A DNA stretch of 64,000 bases. Source: an uncultured Mycoplasmatota bacterium. GTDB lineage: Bacteria; Bacillota_I; Bacilli_A; RF39; UBA660. The notes under the pieces are model-generated. The model saw only the letters and a list, made by a program, of their open reading frames with translations, was not told the origin of the DNA and ran no database searches. The number at the start of each line of letters is the position of its first letter. Within the stretch, counting starts at the first letter, position 1. Position numbers and translations under genes: made by a program. Where the stretch lies: positions 6,075-70,074 of the forward strand of contig UQVP01000003.1 of assembly GCA_900544605.1 (NCBI GenBank), read 5' to 3'. This document shows positions 43,733-50,279 of this stretch, piece by piece.

Positions 43733-43743
43733 TGCTTCTTAGA

Positions 43744-44169
43744 TTAAACTCTTTTACCAGATATTATATAAATACCTGGATAAGTTCTTTTTAAATCTTC
43801 GGTTGCAGGTTCTAAAGGAGAACCTCCTGATGTGCAAAAAGTAACAATCTTTTTATTTGTTAAATCAATTTTATCTAAGAATGTTTTTATAACATTTGGT
43901 GCAACTCCCCACCAGATTGGAAATAATATATAAAGAGTATCATAATTATTTATATCTACCTTAATATCCTCTATTTCTGGTCTATAATTTAAGTCTTTTA
44001 TTTCTATACTTGATCTACTATTTGGATTATTCCAATTTAAATCTTCATCTGTATATATTTGTTTAGGAATAATTTCTAATATATCTGATTGTAATTGTGT
44101 TGCTAAAGCTTGCGCAGCTCTTTTTGTAACCCCACTCGCGCTAAAATATACTATTAATGTTTTATTCAT
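43744..44169 (-). CDS. flavodoxin, probably C-terminally truncated
   Basis: 141 residues. FMN-binding loops are present: phosphate loop YFSASGVTKRAA, the PIWWGVAPN loop and the CTSGGSPL loop. It resembles the flavodoxin_4 group of small electron carriers. The chain stops at SGKRV, where relatives continue for about 15 residues into the last helix; the stop lies where the decayed repeat copy 2 begins. It may be non-functional or weakly stable. 9 bases downstream of ogt. Confidence 0.8.
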   Translation of the reverse strand: MNKTLIVYFSASGVTKRAAQALATQLQSDILEIIPKQIYTDEDLNWNNPNSRSSIEIKDLNYRPEIEDIKVDINNYDTLYILFPIWWGVAPNVIKTFLDKIDLTNKKIVTFCTSGGSPLEPATEDLKRTYPGIYIISGKRV

Positions 44170-44178
44170 AATAATCTC

Positions 44179-44706
44179 CTATCTATTTTTTGGAATAGTA
44201 AATTTATTCATATCATTTTTTTCAAGTTCTAAAAGTTTTATTTTGTTCTGTATTCCACCACCATAACCAGTTAAATTACCATTTGCCCCAATTACTCGAT
44301 GACAAGGAATAATCAAACATATGGGATTCCATCCGACTGCTCCACCAACTGCTTGTGCAGGCATTTTTTCGATTCCATTTTTCTTAGCAATTTCTTTAGC
44401 TATATCGTTATAACTAATCAATTTACCATAAGGTATTTCAGTCATAATATCTATGACCTGTTTTCGAAATGGTGTTAAGTTATTGATTTTATATTTAGGT
44501 ATAAATTGAGGTTTCTCTCCGCTAAAATAAATATCTAACCACTTTCTAGTTTCATCAAATATTGGTAAATTATTTTCTTTAAAATCACTAGGATGTTTTA
44601 AAGCGTCTTTACTTTCTTCAAACCAAAGTCCTGTTAAAAATGTTCCATCACTACTCATTATTATATTTGAATAACCATTTGGAGTTTCATACTTTTGTAT
44701 AAACAT
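44179..44706 (-). CDS. ogt: methylated-DNA-[protein]-cysteine S-methyltransferase
   Basis: 175 residues. The active-site motif PCHRVIG (Cys acceptor) and the DNA-binding region TPFRKQVIDIMTEIPYGKLISYNDIA are intact. It removes alkyl groups from O6 of guanine in a suicide reaction. It overlaps no neighbour, and is followed by flavodoxin after 9 bases and preceded by dgkA after 15 bases, so the three may be one unit. Confidence 0.95.
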   Translation of the reverse strand: MFIQKYETPNGYSNIIMSSDGTFLTGLWFEESKDALKHPSDFKENNLPIFDETRKWLDIYFSGEKPQFIPKYKINNLTPFRKQVIDIMTEIPYGKLISYNDIAKEIAKKNGIEKMPAQAVGGAVGWNPICLIIPCHRVIGANGNLTGYGGGIQNKIKLLELEKNDMNKFTIPKNR

Positions 44707-44721
44707 TATTATGTTCCCAAT

Positions 44722-45087
44722 CTAGTAAAATAAACTTATTATTTTTGGTACAAAAATTAACAATCCTACTATAGCAGATCCTATAGCAAATACTAAAACT
44801 CCTCCCGCAGCTATATCTTTTGATTTTTTTGCCTTTTCATTTATACCTGGGCTTGCTAAATCAACAACAAGTTCTATAGCAGTATTAAAAAGTTCTCCAC
44901 CAATAACAAGGGCAAACCAACCAATACAAATCATCCATTCCCAAAGTTTTAACTTAAGTAAAAAACCACTTAAAATTACAATTAGCATAACACTAACGTG
45001 AATTTTCATATTGCGTTCTGTCTTAAAAGCACTAAAAATACCACTAAAAGCGTATTTAAAGCTATTAATTAATTTTTTATTTTTCAT
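44722..45087 (-). CDS. dgkA: undecaprenol/diacylglycerol kinase
   Basis: 121 residues with three transmembrane helices and the family signature GGELFNTAIELVVDLASP with catalytic Glu. In Gram-positives this small kinase phosphorylates undecaprenol, recycling the lipid carrier of wall synthesis. RBS TGGTGAT; 20 bases after the next upstream gene. Confidence 0.95.
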   Translation of the reverse strand: MKNKKLINSFKYAFSGIFSAFKTERNMKIHVSVMLIVILSGFLLKLKLWEWMICIGWFALVIGGELFNTAIELVVDLASPGINEKAKKSKDIAAGGVLVFAIGSAIVGLLIFVPKIISLFY

Positions 45088-45107
45088 TTACATCACCATT
45101 TTACTTA

Positions 45108-46202
45108 TTATTTTTCTATATATCCATTTGTTTTTTCAGTATACATTTCATCTGTTACTGATTTATATCTTTCACCATCATATTCATCAGTAAACCCATT
45201 GTAAGCTTTGTAGATATCTCCCGTTTCAGTATCATAAACTCTTTCATATCCTAATGTCGCATCACTTTGCTTTTGACTCATAATATCATAAGTTTTATTT
45301 CTGTTTTCCCAAGCACTCATGTATGAATCAAACGATTTTTGAATCTGAGCACTTAATTCTAAAGCTTGCTTAGTTTGAGCATTTCCATCATCAATTGTTT
45401 TTTGTACATATGAATCGTTAAATTTAATAGAATTTATGGATTCTAATAATAAATCTTTATAATCAATAAATTTATTTTCACTTGAAGTAATTGTCATAAT
45501 ATCATAAACCATATAGTATCCAGAATCTATCCCATTACTATATTGGTTACCAAAGTTTACGATAGACGCTAAAAACATTCCTTCACCTTGTTTGTTGTTT
45601 TCACCAGTGAATGTTGCTCTTAATACTTTGCTATCTAGAGATACACTTTTCATTGATGCAACACTTTCTTGTTCTTCTAATTTTGTAAAATTAGTATATG
45701 TAGGAAATTTAAAATTAGAAAGAGTTGGTTCAATATCATTCATATATTTCGCTATTTCATTAAATTTTTGATAAAATCTTTCTGTTGTTGGTGTATCTAA
45801 TACTATTGCATCAGCAAATAAACGATATTGACTTCCTGCTAATTTATAATATTCAGTCCATTGCTTTTTAGCAGCATCACTTTTTAATAGTGGTTGCATT
45901 TTTAACATTAAGAATAAACCATTATTTGTATCGCTTGGATCATATACCTTAATAGCATAATACATTCCCGTTCCTGTAGCTTCAACTTGCCATCCCTTAG
46001 GTTTTTTCATACTTAAAGCATCATTAGCATAGTCTTCTAATTCTAAACTATTTACTTCATTTGCAACTATTTTAACAGAACTATCTTTATTTATAGTAGT
46101 ACTACTAGTATTACTTTTACCAGCAAAATTAAATACTACCATTAAAACAATAGCCACAAAAATCAAGCCAATTGCTATAATCAAATTTTTATCTTTTTTC
46201 AT
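45108..46202 (-). CDS. hypothetical membrane-anchored extracellular protein
   Basis: 364 residues from the ATG with GGAG at 7-base spacing. A single N-terminal transmembrane helix (about 6-26) is followed by a Ser/Thr/Lys linker and an external domain without recognised family (MKKPKGWQVEATGTGMYYAIKVYDP, ATFTGENNKQGEGMFLASIV). A C-terminal segment repeats short Tyr-containing turns (YERVYDTETGDIYKAYNGF). Genes of this layout often encode envelope sensors or surface enzymes; no claim is made here. Confidence 0.6.
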   Translation of the reverse strand: MKKDKNLIIAIGLIFVAIVLMVVFNFAGKSNTSSTTINKDSSVKIVANEVNSLELEDYANDALSMKKPKGWQVEATGTGMYYAIKVYDPSDTNNGLFLMLKMQPLLKSDAAKKQWTEYYKLAGSQYRLFADAIVLDTPTTERFYQKFNEIAKYMNDIEPTLSNFKFPTYTNFTKLEEQESVASMKSVSLDSKVLRATFTGENNKQGEGMFLASIVNFGNQYSNGIDSGYYMVYDIMTITSSENKFIDYKDLLLESINSIKFNDSYVQKTIDDGNAQTKQALELSAQIQKSFDSYMSAWENRNKTYDIMSQKQSDATLGYERVYDTETGDIYKAYNGFTDEYDGERYKSVTDEMYTEKTNGYIEK

Positions 46203-46296
46203 CACACATCTCCTATCTATATAAATATTATATCATTTATTTATAATTTGTTGTACTACATTTTAATAGAGTAAATACTACATTTTTTTGCATACT

Positions 46297-46325
46297 AAAA
46301 GCAGTAATAATATAATTGTTACTGC
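46297..46325 (-). terminator. terminator of the Cys-cluster protein gene
   Basis: GCAGTAA / TTACTGC stem with TTTTAG tail on the minus strand. Confidence 0.65.
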
Positions 46326-46385
46326 CTTAATTTATTAATAAATAACCCGTATTTATCTATTTTTTTTGATTTAACTATCTTTCTT

Positions 46386-46919
46386 CTAATTTTTTCTATT
46401 TAGTTCTAATACTTTATATTGTCCAATAATTCTATTATTTTCCCAACCAATACAATCATATATAGGTTTATCTACTTGCTCAACCCTGCAACATCCATTT
46501 GAACAGGTATCACAACTTTTTGGAAGTAACGATCTTATATATAGTCTTTCTTCTGGTGTTAATTTTTCTCCAACCATTTTATAAAATTCATCAGGTTTTT
46601 CTATAATATCATCTATTATAGATTTTAAATTTGTTTGTTCTTGATAATATTCGTCTTCCATTTCTGGGGCATTGATTTCTAGATATTTTCTTAAAATATC
46701 ATCTTTTGATAACATTAATGGTTCCCTTGTTTTATATATCATTGTTACAAGTGTACTGTAATAATCACTTAATTTTTCAACTGTATAATTATTTTTTAAA
46801 CTAATTTTTCTAGATGTAAGAATTTCTCTATATTCTTGTTTTGTTGGAATGAATTCACATATAAATTTTATTTCATCAACTTCTACAACAAATAAATTAA
46901 AAACACTGTATTTTTTCAT
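46386..46919 (-). CDS. hypothetical protein with C-terminal Cys cluster
   Basis: 177 residues, no family recognised. The bulk is helical and acidic (about 30-130). Near the C-terminus CDTCSNGCCRVE and a later Cys in YDCIGWEN give five closely placed Cys, a possible metal site. No signal peptide. RBS ATAGGAGG. It is the last intact gene before the region of secA-tail remnants. Confidence 0.55.
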   Translation of the reverse strand: MKKYSVFNLFVVEVDEIKFICEFIPTKQEYREILTSRKISLKNNYTVEKLSDYYSTLVTMIYKTREPLMLSKDDILRKYLEINAPEMEDEYYQEQTNLKSIIDDIIEKPDEFYKMVGEKLTPEERLYIRSLLPKSCDTCSNGCCRVEQVDKPIYDCIGWENNRIIGQYKVLELNRKN

Positions 46920-47052
46920 AAAACCCTCCTATAGTCATTATATCATATATTGAAGTACAAATTGTATGTATGTTTTTGTTTTTATATTTAAATTTTTTAC
47001 TTTATATGATAATAAAAATCTCAAAGTATAACGCTTTGAGAAATTTTAATTA

Positions 47053-47106
47053 TTATTTACCACAACACTGTTTATATTTACGTCCTGATCCGCAAGGTAA
47101 AAATTT
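47053..47106 (-). pseudogene. secA 3'-end (SEC-C motif) remnant D
   Basis: Minus-strand frame reads [14 protein letters not shown]-stop, nearly identical to the last residues of SecA at 50280 ([14 protein letters not shown]-stop). Upstream the frame meets a stop at 21-22 codons, so only the tail survives. Confidence 0.75.
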
Positions 47107-47328
47107 AAAACAACCAAGTAATTTTTTTCTTTTAAATTGGTATTTTTTTGTACTTAACTACTCTCGGTTACACTTCGCTTCACTAGCAGAACATATCTAA
47201 AAACATATCTAAGATTATTTATTTTTTAATGATATCTATAACATTCAATAAAAATACCTAATAATCCTCTGTTTAAATCATCAATTATTGCTTTTTAACC
47301 TTTTTTATATTAAAAAATGCTTGTAAAA

Positions 47329-47412
47329 TTAAGTCCAAAATTTTAACAAATTTATTTCATAACCTTTTTTCTTTACCTCATCTTCTATTTTTTTGTAAAT
47401 ATTAGATTTCAT
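47329..47412 (-). pseudogene. short ORF, probably the start of a decayed gene
   Basis: AAAGGAG precedes ATG 47412; the frame runs 27 codons (begins MKSNIYKKIEDEV) and stops. Downstream frames keep coding-like composition, suggesting loss by frameshift. No family recognised. Confidence 0.35.
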
Positions 47413-47493
47413 ATTTTTTATTCTCCTTTTCTATTTTTTATTTAATTTAAATTTACTTCATATCTAACTACTTTTATATCAATTTCTTTCCAT

Positions 47494-47531
47494 AAAAAAA
47501 TGTTAGCATATTTAACTATGTCAACATTTTT
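47494..47531 (-). terminator. terminator of the AbiE operon
   Basis: AAAATGTT-CAT / ATG-AACATTTT stem with a central mismatch and seven T on the minus strand. Confidence 0.8.
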
Positions 47532-47544
47532 AAACAAACAATAT

Positions 47545-48399
47545 TTAAACTCCAACTAGTTCTTGTTCTAATAATTCAATAATTAAATTAATAGAATCCA
47601 TAATATCATCATAATCAACATTTTCTACATAAGATTTTTTATTTTTGTAGGTTTTAAAATTTTGTTTCAGTTTATCACTTTTTTTAATTAAATCAAAAGT
47701 TTTTACAATTTTTTCTACGTCATAATTTGTTTCTCTTCTTTTAAAAGTATTCTTTATTGCTTTTACTAAAGCATCTTTATTTAATTCATCATAGAATCTA
47801 GTTAAAAGTATATATAAATCATAAAAATCTTTTGCTCTTGTATTCATAATATTATCAGTTATAAAAGTTTCAAATTTTTCCGCAATTATAGTTTCTTTAT
47901 TAAAAGCCATAATATTAATATAAGAATCGTCAAACATACATTTATACTTAAATTCTAATTCTCTTGGTGTAATTGGATCTCCTACTGTAATATCAATTGA
48001 TAGTGGTACTTGTAGATGTTCTTTAAATCCTATTAAACTAACTTTTAATCCACCATATTTATCTATCAGTCTTATTTCTTTTGTATTTTTAATTTTAAAA
48101 TTAACATCATCTTCACAATCAATAGAAATTATTTCATTAATAATATTTTCTAATTCTTTTGTATCCAAAGGTAAACCTTTTATCATTGTGTCCATATCTT
48201 GAGTAGTTCTACGTTCATCTCCAAATATTGCAGATAGTAAAAGTCCGCCCTTTAGAATAAAGTTATTTTTATACTTGCTTTTTGATATACGATATAATAA
48301 TCTTTCAAAAAAATACATTTGCATTATATCTTGAGGCTCTAAATTATTTTTATGTGCTTTAGTTTTAATTTTTATTTTTAAATTTTCTGCATCTAACAC
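47545..48399 (-). CDS. abiEii: AbiEii/AbiGii-family nucleotidyltransferase toxin
   Basis: 284 residues. Nucleotidyltransferase motifs: NNFILKGGLLLSAIFG, the RTTQDMDTMI metal-binding Asp pair, and the helical AEKFETFITDNIMNTRAKDFYDLYIL block diagnostic of the AbiEii toxin family. In related systems the toxin transfers nucleotides to tRNA and blocks growth on phage infection. GTG start overlapping the antitoxin stop (TAGTG) with GGAGG upstream. Forms a type IV-like pair with the gene before it. Confidence 0.92.
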   Translation of the reverse strand: MLDAENLKIKIKTKAHKNNLEPQDIMQMYFFERLLYRISKSKYKNNFILKGGLLLSAIFGDERRTTQDMDTMIKGLPLDTKELENIINEIISIDCEDDVNFKIKNTKEIRLIDKYGGLKVSLIGFKEHLQVPLSIDITVGDPITPRELEFKYKCMFDDSYINIMAFNKETIIAEKFETFITDNIMNTRAKDFYDLYILLTRFYDELNKDALVKAIKNTFKRRETNYDVEKIVKTFDLIKKSDKLKQNFKTYKNKKSYVENVDYDDIMDSINLIIELLEQELVGV

Positions 48400-48992
48400 T
48401 ACATTAACACCTCCAAATACTTATTTATATCATCTTCGACATTAAACTTTTTAGCATATTCCATAAGTTTTGGTAAATCTCTTTCTTTTTTATTATTTAA
48501 ATACTCAGTAATAGCATATTTTATAGTTTCAATATCTTGATTATCTTTATCTCTTAATAAATCACATATACATCTTTCTGCATTATAACAAAGAATATTT
48601 TGTCCTTGTGGACTTTTAATAGTCATCTTTCCTATTTCAAATATTTCATTTTTTACATAATGTAATTTAACATTATCATATTTTTTTAAACTTCCATTAT
48701 ATCCTCTATTTACTGTAATATGATATGTGCTTGGTACAGTTTCACATAAATTTAAAAAATATAAAGCAGTTTCATGCGAAAATACAGCATTATTTCCATA
48801 AGTTAAATTAAAATATTCATCACCCCAAGTAGAAGGTAATACATATAAACCATTTTTTACTCTTTCTAATTGTCCTTTATTAACAAGTCTAGTTAAAAAC
48901 ACTCTGTTAATATCATTTTCAACTATTTCCTTAGTTGTAATAACTCCATTGTTATCTTCTATAAGTTTTAAAATTTGTTCTTCTTTATTCAT
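48399..48992 (-). CDS. abiEi: AbiEi-family antitoxin
   Basis: 197 residues from the ATG with AAAGGA upstream. N-terminal winged helix (1-55, ILKLIEDNNGVITTKEIVEN, FLTRLVNKGQLERVKNGLYVLP) and the AbiEi central block FSHETALYFLNLCETVPSTYHITV. In known systems it represses its own operon through inverted repeats in the promoter and neutralises AbiEii. An inverted repeat over the predicted -10 here fits that. The pair is bracketed by secA-tail remnants. Confidence 0.92.
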   Translation of the reverse strand: MNKEEQILKLIEDNNGVITTKEIVENDINRVFLTRLVNKGQLERVKNGLYVLPSTWGDEYFNLTYGNNAVFSHETALYFLNLCETVPSTYHITVNRGYNGSLKKYDNVKLHYVKNEIFEIGKMTIKSPQGQNILCYNAERCICDLLRDKDNQDIETIKYAITEYLNNKKERDLPKLMEYAKKFNVEDDINKYLEVLM

Positions 48993-49010
48993 AAATATCA
49001 GTTCCTTTCT

Positions 49011-49037
49011 ACATACAATTATAGCATATATGTATGT
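49011..49037 (-). promoter_or_regulatory. AbiE operator-like inverted repeat over the -10 box
   Basis: ACATACA (49011-49017) and TGTATGT (49031-49037) flank the -10 TATAAT (49018-49023, minus strand). AbiEi proteins bind such repeats to repress their operon. Confidence 0.65.
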
Positions 49038-49092
49038 TATTTGGAACACATATATATTATTTTCTTTAAATTTTACAATTCTATTTGTCAAA

Positions 49093-49126
49093 ATAAAAAT
49101 GTTATCACGTTTCCTATGATAACATT
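49093..49126 (-). terminator. terminator upstream of the AbiE operon
   Basis: AATGTTATCA / TGATAACATT with a 9-base loop and TTTTATTTT on the minus strand; it ends whatever is transcribed through remnant C. Confidence 0.75.
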
Positions 49127-49216
49127 CCTTATTTTTCAATGATTTTAACAGTTTTTTAAATTTTTATGAGCATAAATTTTTAAAAGTTCAAAAAGCCTTT
49201 TAAGACTTATTTTATA

Positions 49217-49267
49217 CTACTTTCCGCAACATTGCTTATATTTTTTACCCGAACCACAAGTTCGTCC
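49217..49267 (-). pseudogene. secA 3'-end (SEC-C motif) remnant C
   Basis: Minus-strand frame reads [16 protein letters not shown]-stop, matching the SecA end ([20 protein letters not shown]) with loss of a few codons. Confidence 0.8.
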
Positions 49268-49470
49268 TTTTTCAGTATATATGATACTATAAAATATATA
49301 TAGTATTATAGGTTTTTCAAGGTTTAAAAGGTCTGAACATTATTGGTATAAATGTTACATATAGTATTATTTTTACCATACATTTTTTAGTCTGTGAGCA
49401 CAAAATGTGCACATTGTTCCCATCACATATTAAAAAATGTATAACATCATATATGATATTACTAATTATT

Positions 49471-50055
49471 TCAAATTTTTCCAACGTTATGTGTTTTATC
49501 TATTTTTTTATCTAATTTTTTGTAAGTTGATTTAAAATTTAGTAAAGTTTCCATTGCACTTATAACTGCTGAGGATTCAAATATATCTCTCCTATAATAC
49601 CCAGTTGTTAGGTATCCAGTTATTCCATTATTTTTTTTATTACTACTATTACCAAGAATACTTTCAATAACTTTATTCAAAGATTTTCCATCTTTAACAT
49701 AATTAAACATTCTTTCAGTAATTTGAAGACCACTTGATTTTCCTATAAATTCATTACCATTTTGGTCTAATATTGATGCATAAGTAACAATAAAATATGT
49801 ATTATCTATCTGTTCATATCCACCCTCAATACTAATTAGTAAATCAAATGAAATATCATTTTCCATGCAATAATTATATAAACCATGATTTCTATTTTTT
49901 GCACCTATTAAAGTTTCATCATTAATAGGTTTAGAACTTACTAAAGAATTAACATTAACAGGGACAATAGAAATATCATCAAATCCTAATTCATTCATTG
50001 CAATTAAAATTGACCTTTTTTTAGAAACATTCGTAGAGCCTAAAACTATTTTCAT
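49471..50055 (-). CDS. DUF84 inosine/xanthosine triphosphatase-like protein
   Basis: 194 residues. N-terminus KIVLGSTNVSKKRSI, then FDLLISIEGGYEQI and a C-terminal TGYYRRDIFESSAVISAME region match the DUF84 (YjjX) family, ITPase-like enzymes that hydrolyse non-canonical purine nucleotides. Catalytic residues of the family are not fully checkable by eye. GGTGAAA precedes the start. It is enclosed by secA-tail remnants B and C, so it may be an inserted cassette. Confidence 0.75.
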   Translation of the reverse strand: MKIVLGSTNVSKKRSILIAMNELGFDDISIVPVNVNSLVSSKPINDETLIGAKNRNHGLYNYCMENDISFDLLISIEGGYEQIDNTYFIVTYASILDQNGNEFIGKSSGLQITERMFNYVKDGKSLNKVIESILGNSSNKKNNGITGYLTTGYYRRDIFESSAVISAMETLLNFKSTYKKLDKKIDKTHNVGKI

Positions 50056-50087
50056 ATTTTCACCATCCTATTTTTTTATAAAACAAA

Positions 50088-50120
50088 CTATTTACTACAA
50101 CGTTGTTTAGGATTCTTGCC
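50088..50120 (-). pseudogene. secA 3'-end remnant B
   Basis: Minus-strand frame reads FGKNPKQRCSK-stop, a degraded form of [11 protein letters not shown]-stop. The bases after the stop (AAATAGTTTGTTTTATAA) match those after the true secA stop (AAATAGCTCGTTTTATAA), confirming descent from the secA 3' end. Confidence 0.75.
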
Positions 50121-50196
50121 AAACTCAAAGATTACTTTTTTCCAGTACATATAACACTATGTAGCATAGTATTATATATTTTTCATTTATGAGAAC

Positions 50197-50233
50197 AAAA
50201 TGTGCACAAATTGGATTATGTGCACATTTTTTT
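50197..50233. terminator. palindromic hairpin downstream of secA
   Basis: AAAATGTGCACA / TGTGCACATTTT with a 10-base loop; T-tracts on both sides. Likely the secA terminator. The half-element ACAAAATGTGCACA recurs at 49404-49417. Confidence 0.75.
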
Positions 50234-50279
50234 GCCTTTTTTTGACTATTGAGAAACTCACAAACCCTTATAAAACGAG

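Larger units (their letters stand above)
46920..47544. other. degenerate region with a secA-tail remnant and a short ORF
   Basis: Contains the SEC-C remnant at 47053-47106, a short RBS-led ORF (47329-47412), a direct repeat ACATATCTAA near 47190-47212, and the AbiEii terminator at 47494-47531. Minus-strand frames between 47213 and 47330 read like decayed coding sequence (AIIDDLNRGLLGIFIE). No intact gene. Confidence 0.6.
48993..49470. other. region between AbiE operon and DUF84 gene
   Basis: Holds the AbiE promoter/operator (49011-49050), a hairpin terminator (49093-49126), secA-tail remnant C (49217-49267), a hairpin near 49280-49310 (ATACTATA / TATAGTAT), and a copy of the ACAAAATGTGCACA element at 49404-49417. 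No intact gene seen. Confidence 0.6.

Noticed and set aside
46970..47200. 76-codon plus-strand frame over secA-tail remnant D
   Set aside because: It has no RBS, and the opposite strand explains the sequence as a SEC-C remnant.
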